From Lederbergia citrea (GTDB lineage Bacteria; Bacillota; Bacilli; Bacillales; Bacillaceae_C): 64,000 nucleotides of DNA. Positions 23,399 to 33,449 of this stretch are shown here, one piece after another. Numbering within the stretch: position 1 is the first letter of the stretch; every line of letters begins with the position of its first letter. The notes beneath the pieces are model-generated. The model saw nothing but the letters and a program-made list of their open reading frames with translations, made no database searches and was not told the DNA's origin. The stretch spans positions 1,369,778 through 1,433,777 of the forward strand of contig NZ_JAGYPH010000001.1 in assembly GCF_018343525.1 (NCBI RefSeq), given 5' to 3'. The position numbers were made by a program, and so were the translations under genes.

Positions 23399-24541
23399 TT
23401 ATCTTCTTCTATTCCTATTTCTAAGGAATGTAGGAATATCCAGTGTGTCATCAACAGATTGATTACTGCGTGTATGTTCCTCTTCTCTTTTTTGCTCCCG
23501 CTGAACATGATGAACCGGTTGACTATTTGGCTTAGCTTGGCCAAAATTCGGTCTTTGTTGTTGTGGCTGTTTAGGCTGCACCGATGCTAATTCGTTAAAG
23601 CCAGTTGCAATAACCGTTACAATAATTTCGTCTTTTAGATTTTCGTTAATGACAGATCCGAAAATCATATTTACTTCTTGATCAGAAGCGGATGCAACAA
23701 TATCTGCCGCCTCTTGAACTTCATATAAACTCAAGTTTGTTCCGCCTGATATATTCATCAATACCCCTTGGGCTCCATCGATGGAAGTTTCAAGCAATGG
23801 GGAAGAAATAGCTTTTTTAGCTGCTTCAGCTGCGCGGTTTTCGCCAGTAGCAACACCAATACCCATTAAAGCGGACCCTTTGTTCGTCATGATTGTTTTC
23901 ACGTCTGCAAAATCAAGGTTAATGAGTCCTGGAACAGCGATCAACTCAGATATCCCTTGAACACCTTGGCGTAGTACATTATCCGCTTCACGGAAAGCTT
24001 CCAGCATCGGTGTGCTCTTGTCTACAATTTCAAGTAGACGGTCATTAGGAATTACGATCAATGTATCGACCGCTTCCTTCATTGCATCGATGCCGACACC
24101 TGCTTGATTAGCACGCTTACGGCCTTCGAATGTAAACGGCCTTGTCACAATACCAACTGTCAATGCTCCCAAATCTTTTGCAATTTGAGCGATAACAGGA
24201 GCAGCACCTGTTCCTGTTCCTCCACCCATTCCAGCAGTAACGAACACCATATCAGCGCCTCTTAGTGCTTCTTCAATCTGTTCTTTACTTTCCTCAGCTG
24301 CCTTTTTCCCGACTTCAGGATTTGCTCCCGCTCCTAGTCCTCTTGTCAGTTTTGCACCAATTTGCATTTTGATTTCTGCTTTTGATAGATTCAGTGCTTG
24401 TGCATCTGTATTTACAGCAATAAATTCTACTCCTTGTACATCGTGCTCAATCATCCGGTTTACAGCGTTATTACCGCCTCCACCGACACCTATTACCTTA
24501 ATCGTTGCTAATGAATCCAAATTTGTATCGAAATCCAACAT
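23399..24541 (-). CDS. ftsZ: Cell division GTPase FtsZ
   Basis: 380 aa tubulin homologue that forms the Z ring. The GTP-binding signature [11 protein letters not shown], the nucleotide region [15 protein letters not shown] and the T7 loop NLDFADV are all present. A disordered Q/P/R-rich linker (about 315-365) leads to the conserved C-terminal peptide [14 protein letters not shown], which binds FtsA, SepF and EzrA. The ATG at 24541 was chosen since TTAGGAGGACTTGCC is right upstream and the family starts here; 19 extra upstream codons read into the ribosome binding site. It lies 37 nt after ftsA. Confidence 0.97.
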   Translation of the reverse strand: MLDFDTNLDSLATIKVIGVGGGGNNAVNRMIEHDVQGVEFIAVNTDAQALNLSKAEIKMQIGAKLTRGLGAGANPEVGKKAAEESKEQIEEALRGADMVFVTAGMGGGTGTGAAPVIAQIAKDLGALTVGIVTRPFTFEGRKRANQAGVGIDAMKEAVDTLIVIPNDRLLEIVDKSTPMLEAFREADNVLRQGVQGISELIAVPGLINLDFADVKTIMTNKGSALMGIGVATGENRAAEAAKKAISSPLLETSIDGAQGVLMNISGGTNLSLYEVQEAADIVASASDQEVNMIFGSVINENLKDEIIVTVIATGFNELASVQPKQPQQQRPNFGQAKPNSQPVHHVQREQKREEEHTRSNQSVDDTLDIPTFLRNRNRRR

Positions 24542-24578
24542 GGCAAGTCCTCCTAATTTGTTTACTAACTGGGATGCC

Positions 24579-25871
24579 CTACTCGAAAAAGTATCCAAAA
24601 AACTTTTTTACTTTTGAGGAGATTTTCTCATCCGGATGTTTTTCATTATTTTGTTTTTGCGTAGAAGGCCTAGCAGGCCGTTTTTCTGTCAACTCATCAG
24701 TTATTTGAATTGGAGCAGCACTTACATTTATTCCTAGTAATCTCGCATCCTTGTTTGCATACCTAATTAGACCAACAGCATTTGTATATTGAGGTTCTCT
24801 TACTCCAATATAATCTGGTATTGCAACTCGGACCCTATTTTGTAAAATGACCTGGGCTAACTCCATTACTCCAGGCATATTCGCAACTCCACCAGTCAAT
24901 ACAAATCCGCCTGGTAAATCGGATACGCCCATCGTATTCATTTCTTGTTGGACTAGCTCAAAAACCTCTTCCATTCTTGCTTCAATGATATCAGCCAATT
25001 CAAGCTGATTAAATTGCTGGTGTTGGTCGCTTCCTATAATCGGAACACTGAACACCTCATCCTCAGAGGCATGGTCATAATATGCATGGCCATGTTTAAT
25101 TTTAATTTTCTCCGCATCCTCTGTAGCAGTTCGTAGTCCGATCGATAAGTCTTTAGTAATATGCTCGCCGCCGATAGGAATAACAGCCGTTCCTTTTAGT
25201 TGTCCCTGCTTAAAAACTGCTAGAGTAGTAGAGCCGCCTCCTATATCAATCAAGGCAGTACCTAGGTTTTGTTCGTCTTTTGATAATGCTGCTGAAGCGG
25301 CTGCCAGCGGCTGTAAAACGATATACACAATTTCCAGTCCGGCCCGTTCAACACAGCGAAGTGTATTATGTAAAAGGGTTTTAGATCCTGTGACAATCGT
25401 ACCTTCCATTTCGAGGCGAACTCCAATCATTCTGCGAGGATCATTAATTTCATCCTGTCCATCTACTACAAATTGGTGCCGGATGATATTGATGATTTCT
25501 CTTTCTGGGGGGATGGATATAACCTCAGCAGCATCAATTACTCTCGCTACATCGTCATCACTAATTTCCCTATTCTCACCTGATACTGCCACAACCCCAT
25601 GGCATGGCTGCAATCCAACGTGGTTACTGCCAGCAATTCCAACGATGACGCGATTAATCTTCATTCCGATCATTCTTTCTGCTTGCTCAACTGCCTGTTT
25701 AATCGAATGAACTGTTTCGTCAATATCAACAATTGAACCTTTTCTGATACCTTCAGCTTTTGCCGTTCCAACTCCAATGATATTCAGTGAATTATTGGAC
25801 ATTTCCCCAATGATCACTTTGACTGAGGACGTACCGATGTCTAAGCTTACAAATACCTCACTGTTGTTCAT
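24579..25871 (-). CDS. ftsA: Cell division protein FtsA
   Basis: 430 aa actin-like ATPase that links FtsZ to the membrane. The actin-fold phosphate loops are visible ([16 protein letters not shown] near the N-terminus, [16 protein letters not shown] near 205, [15 protein letters not shown] near 325), and the C-terminal amphipathic membrane helix reads [19 protein letters not shown] precedes the ATG. It is the first gene of the ftsAZ unit with sigma-H-type and sigma-A-type promoters upstream. Confidence 0.97.
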   Translation of the reverse strand: MNNSEVFVSLDIGTSSVKVIIGEMSNNSLNIIGVGTAKAEGIRKGSIVDIDETVHSIKQAVEQAERMIGMKINRVIVGIAGSNHVGLQPCHGVVAVSGENREISDDDVARVIDAAEVISIPPEREIINIIRHQFVVDGQDEINDPRRMIGVRLEMEGTIVTGSKTLLHNTLRCVERAGLEIVYIVLQPLAAASAALSKDEQNLGTALIDIGGGSTTLAVFKQGQLKGTAVIPIGGEHITKDLSIGLRTATEDAEKIKIKHGHAYYDHASEDEVFSVPIIGSDQHQQFNQLELADIIEARMEEVFELVQQEMNTMGVSDLPGGFVLTGGVANMPGVMELAQVILQNRVRVAIPDYIGVREPQYTNAVGLIRYANKDARLLGINVSAAPIQITDELTEKRPARPSTQKQNNEKHPDEKISSKVKKFFGYFFE

Positions 25872-25942
25872 TCACTGGCACCTCCTTTTACACTAAGCTT
25901 TCTCTCACATTTTTTTATCAATATCATTCGTAATCATCCTAG

Positions 25943-25970
25943 AGTATACTTAATTAGATTTATTCGTCAT
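25943..25970 (-). promoter_or_regulatory. Probable sigma-A promoter of ftsA
   Basis: TATACT (25943-25948) and ATGACG (25965-25970) on the minus strand, 16-nt spacer. A moderate match; it overlaps the sigma-H site. Confidence 0.5.
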
Positions 25971-25988
25971 CTATTCATATTTTCCTGT
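25962..25988 (-). promoter_or_regulatory. Sigma-H-type promoter of ftsAZ
   Basis: ACAGGAAAA (-35, 25980-25988), an 11-nt spacer and GACGAAT (-10, 25962-25968) fit the sigma-H consensus RnAGGAwww N11-12 RnnGAAT. B. subtilis ftsAZ also has a sigma-H promoter that raises FtsZ at the start of sporulation. Confidence 0.7.
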
Positions 25989-26001
25989 TTAATAATACTA
26001 T

Positions 26002-26358
26002 TTATTTAGAATTTTCTCTAGCAGTTCCCCATTTATTCAACAATATTCTTCGAATAACGGCTATATTTTGAAATAACCTAACTCCAAAAGCAAAAACTGC
26101 GGCTAAATACAAGTCTACACCAAGATGGACACCTAGAAAAGCTAAACTTGCTGCAAGCAATATATTAAAGAAAAAACCGGAAACAAATACACGATTATCA
26201 TAAAGATTTTGTAAATATGCTCTTATACCGCCAAAGAAAGTATCTAAAGCTGCTAAAACAGCAATAGACAAATAATTAGCGTATTCCTCAGGCACTTTTA
26301 TATCTGTTAATAACCCTAAAAACAGCCCAATTAGGAGACCGAGTATCGGAAGCCACAT
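26002..26358 (-). CDS. sbp: Small basic protein Sbp (DUF1290)
   Basis: 118 aa membrane protein with about three hydrophobic segments (PILGLLIGLFLGLLTDIKVP near the start; YLSIAVLAALDTFFGG). It belongs to the DUF1290 family, called sbp in B. subtilis, always between the DUF881 genes and ftsA. Molecular function is unknown. The ATG follows the ylxX stop directly. Confidence 0.9.
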   Translation of the reverse strand: MWLPILGLLIGLFLGLLTDIKVPEEYANYLSIAVLAALDTFFGGIRAYLQNLYDNRVFVSGFFFNILLAASLAFLGVHLGVDLYLAAVFAFGVRLFQNIAVIRRILLNKWGTARENSK

Positions 26359-26359
26359 A

Positions 26360-27085
26360 TCAGCTCTCTCCTTTATCTTCTACAGGCTCCATATTTTGAA
26401 CGCGGATGGATTCAACATGTGCTGGAACCAAAATTGACTCATTTGGCTTGGATATTTCGACTACCAAATTATCAATGAAAAAGTCATCAATCGATGGGGA
26501 AATTTGCATTCTATTATACATTTTATTAGCTACTTCCATATTTTCTGTAATGATATGAATATTAAATGGAAACAAGTTAAGAGAATGGGTCCCAACCTTA
26601 GTTTCCCCATTTATATCCCTGATGACTGTGGTATTGATAATTCTCTCCCCATCAATCGATATGTATTTTGCACCATACATATTTAATTCGTTAATAAGTC
26701 GTTTTAAAGTAATTGGTGATACTGAGTGAATGGTTTTCCCAATTAAGAGCGCTTTGTCAATCGGGGCAATTGTTAAAGTGAGTCCAGGGCCCTTTACCTC
26801 AGTAAGTCCGGCTTCCTTTTTCAGTTCTGATAATGTCTGTTTAAGCGCCTCTTCTTGGCTTCCCTTTATCTCCGAAGCATAATCATTCATTCTTTTATCG
26901 TTCAAACGAATTTCCTCCAACAGCTTTGATTGGAGATCCATTTCCTTGGATAATGAGTCGCGAAGCTCCCATATATCCCTAGTATCTCTAATAACAGGCT
27001 CTTGAACAGTTTGGAATTGAACAGCAATCATAAATCCGATGATGAAAGCAATTAATGTAAAATATATTTTTGCCCGTTTTACCAT
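26360..27085 (-). CDS. ylxX: DUF881 family protein YlxX
   Basis: 241 aa with one N-terminal membrane segment (YFTLIAFIIGFMIAVQF), a coiled-coil stretch (about 40-90) and the DUF881 domain (GPGLTLTIAPID; MYGAKYISIDGERIIN). Function unknown; it is presumably an extracytoplasmic division or envelope protein. It shares a TAATG stop/start with ylxW, of which it is a paralogue. Confidence 0.88.
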   Translation of the reverse strand: MVKRAKIYFTLIAFIIGFMIAVQFQTVQEPVIRDTRDIWELRDSLSKEMDLQSKLLEEIRLNDKRMNDYASEIKGSQEEALKQTLSELKKEAGLTEVKGPGLTLTIAPIDKALLIGKTIHSVSPITLKRLINELNMYGAKYISIDGERIINTTVIRDINGETKVGTHSLNLFPFNIHIITENMEVANKMYNRMQISPSIDDFFIDNLVVEISKPNESILVPAHVESIRVQNMEPVEDKGES

Positions 27086-27792
27086 TATGATGACTCTCCC
27101 AGTACCGGATCTAAAATAATTTGTTTTTTCTTCACAACTGTAAATATAATATTATCGTTAACTAGTTGATCCCGGACGCCACCAGTTAATGTAAGTGCGG
27201 ATAAGAGTATATCTGTATCGCCAATGGCTGTTATTTTAAAAGGAGCAGGGAAGGGATTTCCGTCAACAGTAATAACGGGTCCATTACAAATAATATAAGA
27301 ATCATGATTAAGTCTTTGCCCATTAATGGCGACAGCGGATGCTCCCGCAATAAATAGTTCATTCACTACCTTAAATACATGATGTTCATGAACGAGGTAA
27401 TTATTAGCATCCTCACTTTGTTTATACTCCCCATCTTCCAGACTTACTTCAATGCCACTTCCTTGAACTTTAACTTTACCTAGAAACATCCGATATCTTT
27501 CCGCATCTTCGGCTAAGTTGAAATAAATCTTTTCTTCTTGAGATAATTCTTTTTCAAATTGGCGTACCTTCTCTTGCTTGTCATACAATTCTCTTTGTAA
27601 ATCTCGATTTCTATCTTGTGTTAAAATCAATTCTTTTCTTAAATTATTTTCCATTAAATATTGCTTATCGGTAATATTAGTAGCCATCCTAGCCTCCTTG
27701 CCGGATTGACTATAGGAAAAGGCAAGAATAAAGCCAAACACTAAGAAGACAAAAGAAAAAATAACGTATTTACCTTTCATCCTCTTCTTCAT
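27085..27792 (-). CDS. ylxW: DUF881 family protein YlxW
   Basis: 235 aa with the same plan as ylxX: an N-terminal membrane anchor (YVIFSFVFLVFGFILAFSYS), a coiled coil (about 45-95) and a DUF881 domain (GSGIEVSLEDGE; GASAVAINGQRLN). It lies between divIB and ylxX. In-frame ATGs at 27792 and 27780 are both possible; the first overlaps divIB by 23 bp. Tandem DUF881 paralogues are normal for Bacillus. Confidence 0.88.
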   Translation of the reverse strand: MKKRMKGKYVIFSFVFLVFGFILAFSYSQSGKEARMATNITDKQYLMENNLRKELILTQDRNRDLQRELYDKQEKVRQFEKELSQEEKIYFNLAEDAERYRMFLGKVKVQGSGIEVSLEDGEYKQSEDANNYLVHEHHVFKVVNELFIAGASAVAINGQRLNHDSYIICNGPVITVDGNPFPAPFKITAIGDTDILLSALTLTGGVRDQLVNDNIIFTVVKKKQIILDPVLGESS

Positions 27793-28549
27793 CCTTTTTC
27801 TCTCCTTCGTTTTTATAAGCCCTAAAAAATGAACCTACCTCTAAATCAATAACTCCCTTCACATTAGGATCTAGTTGGCTAATTATAGAAGGATAATGGA
27901 CCATTTTAGATGCTAAAGTCGGAATCGTTGCATTCACTTCAAAACCATCATTCATAAATAAATATATATGATACTTGTCTGTTTTTTTCGGATCATAGTG
28001 GATCTCGGAAATGGCATTCAATATCTCAGGAGAAAATTGTTTTAGTTGCCCCGCCAATTCTTCTAATATAACGCCCTTTTTGAAATTAGTTAAGATAGGT
28101 GCATTAACATATGCTCCCTTGTTTTTTTTCAGAATGACGCCATTTTCCAAGATTGGATAAAAATGATTCTCAGAATTCATAAAGGCGATGGCGGGATATT
28201 CCTTTAGTTTTATAACTACCTTATTCGGAAATCCGATCTTAATCTTGGCGCTTTTAATCTCGGGGAGGGCTAATAAATTTTCTTCAGCCTTGGCTTTATC
28301 TATTTTCCAAATATTATTGCCTGCTTTCAATCCAGATGCTGATAACACTTCATCAATTGTGACTGTAGCATTGCCGAGGACATCAATTTTTTTAATTTGG
28401 CTTAGAGGGGATTGAAAATAAACGACACAAGCAATGAGCAAGAAGAATAAAGAAAGTAGAATAATAAGGCGCCTGTTTGCCTTTCGCTTTCGATGCTCTT
28501 TTATTTTTGGAATCCTGTCTTCTAGGGACAATACTTTCCCTTTTTGCAT
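27770..28549 (-). CDS. divIB: Cell division protein DivIB (FtsQ)
   Basis: 259 aa. A cytoplasmic basic region (RIPKIKEHRKRKANRRL) comes first, then one membrane helix (about 28-48), a POTRA domain (IKKIDVLGNATVTIDEVL) and the FtsQ beta domain, with an acidic tail. It forms a complex with FtsL and DivIC and regulates septal peptidoglycan synthesis. The ATG at 28549 was preferred over a GTG at 28555 because GGGG lies 8 nt upstream. Confidence 0.93.
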   Translation of the reverse strand: MQKGKVLSLEDRIPKIKEHRKRKANRRLIILLSLFFLLIACVVYFQSPLSQIKKIDVLGNATVTIDEVLSASGLKAGNNIWKIDKAKAEENLLALPEIKSAKIKIGFPNKVVIKLKEYPAIAFMNSENHFYPILENGVILKKNKGAYVNAPILTNFKKGVILEELAGQLKQFSPEILNAISEIHYDPKKTDKYHIYLFMNDGFEVNATIPTLASKMVHYPSIISQLDPNVKGVIDLEVGSFFRAYKNEGEKKDEEEDER

Positions 28550-28590
28550 AACCACTTCCCCTTTAAAGACATTTCTTTTATAAGTATTTT

Positions 28591-29487
28591 TTAAAGGAAT
28601 TCTACTTCAGTATGAAGCTGAATACCGTTTCTTTCAAGAATTGTAGTTTTTATATGCTCAATTAAAGATAAAACATCATTTGCTGTAGCATTGCCGTTAT
28701 TAACGATAAAATTACCGTGGAGCTCTGATATTTGGGCTCCACCAATAGAAAAACCTTTTAAATCTGCATCTTGGATTAATTTCCCTGCATGGTCCGGAAG
28801 AGGATTTCTAAAGACACTTCCACAACAAGGCTTCACTGGCTGAGTTTCACGCCGATAACTTTTATGCTTCTTCATTTCAGTTGAAATAACTTCTAAGTTA
28901 CCAGGAGTTAACTCAAAAACTGCTTCAATAACAATTCCTGGACGTTCCTTCTGCAAAACAGAGGTGCGATATGAATACTTCATCTCTTCCTTTGACAACC
29001 ACTCCACTTTGCCATCAGGAAAAAGAACGCGCGCTTTCTTTAAAATTTTTGAAATATCCGATCCGTGAGCACCAGCATTCATATAAACTGCTCCACCAAC
29101 TGAACCAGGAATTCCACCCGCAAATTCTAAGCCGCTGTAGCCTTTTCTGCTTAAGACATTTGCCAGGACAATAAAAGAGTAACCACCGCCAACCCTGACT
29201 TCTGACCCGTTGATCTCTAGATGATCCATACCTTTTCCAATTTTGATGACAATTCCTTCAATTCCTTCATCGGCGACAAGCAAGTTTGAACCTCGGCCGA
29301 TGATCTTCCAAGGAACGTCATAATTTTTTATGATATTCATTGTTTTGACAAGATTATCTACAGATGCAGGCTCTACAAAAATATCTGCAGGGCCTCCAAT
29401 TTTAATTGTTGTATGGGTAGCCAGCGGCTCTTTTTCCTTTACTTTTCCGACATCGCTGCCGTGTAATTCATTCAATAAATTATCCAA
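28591..29487 (-). CDS. murB: UDP-N-acetylenolpyruvoylglucosamine reductase
   Basis: 298 aa FAD enzyme that reduces UDP-GlcNAc-enolpyruvate to UDP-MurNAc. The FAD-binding signature is visible ([50 protein letters not shown] in parts) along with the catalytic Ser/Glu regions ([16 protein letters not shown]). The start is TTG at 29487 with AAAGGAG about 10 nt upstream. It follows murG by 6 nt. Confidence 0.95.
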   Translation of the reverse strand: MDNLLNELHGSDVGKVKEKEPLATHTTIKIGGPADIFVEPASVDNLVKTMNIIKNYDVPWKIIGRGSNLLVADEGIEGIVIKIGKGMDHLEINGSEVRVGGGYSFIVLANVLSRKGYSGLEFAGGIPGSVGGAVYMNAGAHGSDISKILKKARVLFPDGKVEWLSKEEMKYSYRTSVLQKERPGIVIEAVFELTPGNLEVISTEMKKHKSYRRETQPVKPCCGSVFRNPLPDHAGKLIQDADLKGFSIGGAQISELHGNFIVNNGNATANDVLSLIEHIKTTILERNGIQLHTEVEFL

Positions 29488-29493
29488 GCCGTC

Positions 29494-30606
29494 TTACTCC
29501 TTTCTTTTTGGTCTACCTTTTACCAAGTTAAGTATTAATGCAAATAACTTTTCCGAAGCGTCCGGCATTCCTAGTTTTCTGGAAGCCTCTCCCATCAATT
29601 CTCTTTTAACGTCATCCAGTAAAATGGAATCTAGGGATTCCACGAGTCGTTGACCAGTTAAATCGTTTTCGGCAAGCATCATAGCTGCGCCATTTTCCAC
29701 CAATGCTTCAGCATTTTTTACTTGATGATTATTCGTCACATATGGACTAGGAATTAATATTGACGGCAAGCCAAGTGCTGTAATTTCGGCTAATGACGTC
29801 GCTCCTGCCCTTCCCACTACGACATCAATGGAAGTAATAACCTCTTGCATATTATGAATAAAGGGCAAAATAGCTACTTGATGATTAGCCCCTAACAATT
29901 CTGCTTCTTTTTTAACATCATTAAAATGAGCTTCGCCAGTTACATATATAACTTGATAGGGTTTACTAGATAATTGAGATAATGATTTAATAACCGCCTC
30001 ATTTATTGGTTTCGCTCCTCTGCTGCCACCAACAATAAGTGCAGTACTAACGTTTTCTTTTAAGCCAAACGATTCCAAAATGCCTTTAGACTTGGAGCCA
30101 ATTACTTCAGACGCTCGAGGATTACCCGTGAGGACAACCTTTTCCTTTGGGAAAAATTCTTCTACTTGCTGAAAACAGATCGCAACTTTATCTACGTATC
30201 GACTCAAAAACTTGTTGGTTAATCCCGGTACGCTATTCTGTTCATGAATAATAGTTGGAATGTTCGCTTTTGCAGCAGCATAAACAACCGGGCCACAAAC
30301 ATACCCACCAGTACCAATTACTGCATCAGGCTTAAATTTTTTTAGTATTTTTTTGCTATCTCTAACCCCTTTTAGAAAGCGAAAAATTGTTTTGACGTTT
30401 TCAAATGAAAGTGATCTCTTAAATCCGGTAATATTAATTGCTTCAAACGGAATATTCTCTCTTCCAATAATATTGGCTTCTAATCCCTTTTCAGTTCCTA
30501 TATATAGAAATTCTGTGTTTGGATACTGCTTTTTAATCGTCCGGATTAAGGCGAGTGCAGGATAAATATGGCCTCCTGTCCCTCCGCCGCTAACAACGAT
30601 TTTCAT
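29494..30606 (-). CDS. murG: MurG, lipid II glycosyltransferase
   Basis: 370 aa GT28 enzyme that adds GlcNAc to lipid I on the cytoplasmic membrane face. The N-terminal [16 protein letters not shown] glycine-rich loop, [16 protein letters not shown] and the UDP-GlcNAc site [24 protein letters not shown] (in parts) are clear. The ATG at 30606 ([13 protein letters not shown]) has GAGGTGG upstream; nine extra codons upstream are unlikely. Confidence 0.96.
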   Translation of the reverse strand: MKIVVSGGGTGGHIYPALALIRTIKKQYPNTEFLYIGTEKGLEANIIGRENIPFEAINITGFKRSLSFENVKTIFRFLKGVRDSKKILKKFKPDAVIGTGGYVCGPVVYAAAKANIPTIIHEQNSVPGLTNKFLSRYVDKVAICFQQVEEFFPKEKVVLTGNPRASEVIGSKSKGILESFGLKENVSTALIVGGSRGAKPINEAVIKSLSQLSSKPYQVIYVTGEAHFNDVKKEAELLGANHQVAILPFIHNMQEVITSIDVVVGRAGATSLAEITALGLPSILIPSPYVTNNHQVKNAEALVENGAAMMLAENDLTGQRLVESLDSILLDDVKRELMGEASRKLGMPDASEKLFALILNLVKGRPKRKE

Positions 30607-30744
30607 TATTGCCACCTCGATCGATATAATCATTATGTATAAAGATGTTCCATGATGAACTCTTTAATTATCTTATCTTACTATATATTATACAAGAAAA
30701 ATGTGTTCTCAATGGATTGTTGTCGAATTGTAAAGAAAGAACAA

Positions 30745-30864
30745 AAGCGCAAGCGCCTTGGTCAGCCCCGACAAGCAAATGTTCTGATCCAAAAAAAGTC
30801 CGGTCTTGACTTTTATTGGATCAGGTTATTTGACCTCGAGGGGCTAGGCGCTAGAGCTGGACAG
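30745..30864. repeat. Nested palindromic intergenic repeat (about 120 bp)
   Basis: Outer arms AAGCGCCTTGGTCAGCCCCG and CGAGGGGCTAGGCGCT are imperfectly inverted. Inner arms CTGATCCAAAAAAAGTC and GACTTTTATTGGATCAG flank a 7-nt loop. This layout recalls REP-like repeats that I know from other Bacillus genomes. A fragment of similar sequence (AAAGCGCAAGCTAGAC) occurs near 23330. Confidence 0.7.
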
Positions 30865-30897
30865 AAAAAATAGGAACCCATGTGAGTTCCTATTTTT
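30865..30897 (-). terminator. Terminator after spoVE
   Basis: On the minus strand AAAAATAGGAAC, an 8-nt loop, GTTCCTATTTTT. It lies a few bases after the spoVE stop, between spoVE and the nested repeat. Confidence 0.85.
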
Positions 30898-30900
30898 ACA

Positions 30901-32001
30901 CTATATTTTGGAATATCTGCTTATATTTAGCAATATACCTACTGCCATTAACATCAAGGTCAATGATGAGCCACCGTAACTAAGAAATGGAAGGGTAATA
31001 CCTGTTACTGGCATTAAACCAGTGACTACTCCGATATTAATCATAACTTGGATTGCAATCATTGAAATGATCCCGATTGCCAGAAAGCTTCCAAAAAGAT
31101 CCGGTGCTCCGAGTGCAATCCGAATCCCTCTCCATAAAAGAATTGCGAACAATAGCAGGACGAAGCTTCCTCCGATAAAACCAAGTTCTTCTGTAAGTAT
31201 GGCAAATATAAAATCAGTTTGCGGTTCTGGTAAATAGAAAAACTTCTGTCTGCTTGCTCCTAGTCCTAAACCAAATAATCCGCCCGGTCCAATGGCATAT
31301 AATGATTGAATGATTTGAAATCCGCTATTTAATGGATCTTGCCACGGATCGAGAAAAGAAGTAATCCTCTTTATTCTATACGGTGCAGATATAACAAGAG
31401 CTGCGAATCCAGCCAAGCCAAACAATCCAAGGACAGCAAAGTGAGCAATTCTAGCACCAGCAATAAATATCATTACAATGCATGTCCCGACCATTACTGT
31501 CCCTGTCCCTAAATCCGGCTGAAGCATGATCATCCCAAAAGCTAGGAACACGAGTGATAATGATGGTAAAAGCCCTTTTTTTATTGTTGTAATGTATCGC
31601 TGCCGTTCGGAAAGAAATTTTGCTAAAAAAGCAATCATCGCCAGTTTCATAAATTCAGAAGGCTGGATAGAAAAAGCGCCCACACCAATCCAGCTTCTAG
31701 ATCCGTTTCTTTCCATTCCGATTCCGGGAATAAGAACAGCAACTAACAAAACAAAGCAAGCGATTAACATCGGCTTGGACCATCGTTTAAAAATCCAATA
31801 ATCAATATTCATTATCACAAACATTGAAATGATTCCCAGACCAGCAAAAAGCAGTTGTCGTTTTGCGAAGAAAAATGTGTCGGAAAATTTATAATCGGCC
31901 CATACTGCACTAGCACTATAAACCATTATTAATCCGACTACAAGTAAAGCAAAGGTTGTAATAATCAAGATTAAATCAGGAGCTGTTTTTTTAAACGGCA
32001 C
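30901..32001 (-). CDS. spoVE: SpoVE, SEDS-family peptidoglycan polymerase for spore cortex
   Basis: 366 aa, about ten membrane segments. SEDS signatures include VYSASAVWADYKF near the start, GGSRSWIG-like NGSRSWIGVGAFSIQPSEFMK, QPDLGTG and LPFLSYGGSSL near the end. It works with the transpeptidase SpoVD to make cortex peptidoglycan and is close to FtsW/RodA; sequence and cluster position match SpoVE. The GTG at 32001 was chosen because GAGGTG lies 7 nt upstream and it aligns with the family start; an ATG 18 nt upstream lacks a Shine-Dalgarno. Confidence 0.92.
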   Translation of the reverse strand: MPFKKTAPDLILIITTFALLVVGLIMVYSASAVWADYKFSDTFFFAKRQLLFAGLGIISMFVIMNIDYWIFKRWSKPMLIACFVLLVAVLIPGIGMERNGSRSWIGVGAFSIQPSEFMKLAMIAFLAKFLSERQRYITTIKKGLLPSLSLVFLAFGMIMLQPDLGTGTVMVGTCIVMIFIAGARIAHFAVLGLFGLAGFAALVISAPYRIKRITSFLDPWQDPLNSGFQIIQSLYAIGPGGLFGLGLGASRQKFFYLPEPQTDFIFAILTEELGFIGGSFVLLLFAILLWRGIRIALGAPDLFGSFLAIGIISMIAIQVMINIGVVTGLMPVTGITLPFLSYGGSSLTLMLMAVGILLNISRYSKI

Positions 32002-32086
32002 TTCGCAACACCTCTGCATACTCAGTATTAGAGCCTTTTCCAGAGCATGTCATAGGTGTTTTATCAAATCTGTGCGCTCTTATTAG

Positions 32087-33448
32087 TTATTTGCTCTCTA
32101 CAAGTTTATGCACTGAATCGATGAATATATCACCACGAACCTCAAATGTTTTATATTGGTCCCAGCTTGCACAGGCAGGCGAGAGCAATATAACATCGCC
32201 GGCTTCTGATAATTCATATGCTGCCGGGACAGCTTCCTCAACGTTATGTACATGTTGGATTATTTGTATTCCAGCAGCCCTTCCCGCCTTTTCAAGTTTT
32301 TCTGCTGTCTCACCAAAGAGGACGAGTGCCTTTACACCATTAAGGGCCGGAATAAAATCCTCAAATCCGTTCCCACGATCCAATCCTCCGGCCAAAAGAA
32401 TGACAGGCTGAGAGAATGCATTTAATGCGCTGGAAGCTGCAAGAATATTGGTTGCCTTGGAATCATTATAAAATTTCCGTCCGTCTTTTTCGCATATAAA
32501 TTGCGTACGGTGTTTTACACCGGTAAAAGAAGACAGAACTTGCCGAATCGGTTCATTTTCGACTCCCATTAATTTTACTGATGCTACTGCCGCGAGAATA
32601 TTTTCCAAATTATGTGCCCCCGGCAAAACGATTTCTTCCAGGCTCAAAATCTCCTCTCCGAAATAGGTTAACATTCCATCTTTAACTGATGCACCTTCTT
32701 CGAGATATTCCTTGGTAGAAAAAGGAATGATATTCGCCTTTGTAAAACTTACCAAATCAAGGAGTTCTTGCTGGTCAGCATTCACAATAAGGAAATCGGA
32801 CTTTGTTTGATTCTTTGTTATATCTACTTTCGCTTGTGTATACTCTTTCCAGCTACCATGATAATCCAAGTGAGCTTCATATAGATTTGTCACTATGGCA
32901 ATACGAGGGCGGAATGTTTGTATACCCATTAATTGAAAGGATGATAGCTCAACGACCATTGTATTCTCAGATGTTGCCTGTTGGGCCACTTCAGATGCAA
33001 CTGTACCGATATTGCCTGCAATAAGCGGTTTTCGATAAGCTTTATCAAGCATTTCATAAATCAAAGTTGTCGTTGTTGTTTTTCCGTTCGTACCTGTAAT
33101 TCCAATCATTTCTGCCTCGGAAATTCGATATGCCAACTCTATTTCAGTAATAATTGGCAATCCTAGTTGAACAGCACCTTTAACAAGCGGATTGGAGTAA
33201 GGAATTCCTGGATTTTTAACGATAAGTTCAAAGCCTTCGTCAAGAAGTTCAACTGGATGACTTCCACAAACCACTTTTATTCCTTGTTCTAAAAGCCCTT
33301 GAGCCTCTGGGTTTTCCTCAAATGGCTTATAATCGTTAACTGTAACAAAAGCTCCTAATTGATGAAGAAGAGATGCAGCTACTACTCCGCTTTTCGCAAG
33401 ACCAAGAACAAGAATTTTTTTATGTTGATAATCGTTGATATTTATCAC
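32087..33448 (-). CDS. murD: UDP-N-acetylmuramoyl-alanine--D-glutamate ligase
   Basis: 453 aa ATP-dependent Mur ligase that adds D-Glu to UDP-MurNAc-Ala. The Rossmann-like N-domain (KILVLGLAKSGVAA), P-loop [25 protein letters not shown] with NDSKATN, and the C-terminal LSPACASWDQYKTFE motif are all present. The GTG at 33448 begins 1 nt after the mraY stop with GAGGTG about 10 nt upstream; an in-frame TTG at 33466 would overlap mraY. Confidence 0.95.
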   Translation of the reverse strand: MININDYQHKKILVLGLAKSGVVAASLLHQLGAFVTVNDYKPFEENPEAQGLLEQGIKVVCGSHPVELLDEGFELIVKNPGIPYSNPLVKGAVQLGLPIITEIELAYRISEAEMIGITGTNGKTTTTTLIYEMLDKAYRKPLIAGNIGTVASEVAQQATSENTMVVELSSFQLMGIQTFRPRIAIVTNLYEAHLDYHGSWKEYTQAKVDITKNQTKSDFLIVNADQQELLDLVSFTKANIIPFSTKEYLEEGASVKDGMLTYFGEEILSLEEIVLPGAHNLENILAAVASVKLMGVENEPIRQVLSSFTGVKHRTQFICEKDGRKFYNDSKATNILAASSALNAFSQPVILLAGGLDRGNGFEDFIPALNGVKALVLFGETAEKLEKAGRAAGIQIIQHVHNVEEAVPAAYELSEAGDVILLSPACASWDQYKTFEVRGDIFIDSVHKLVESK

Positions 33449-33449
33449 T

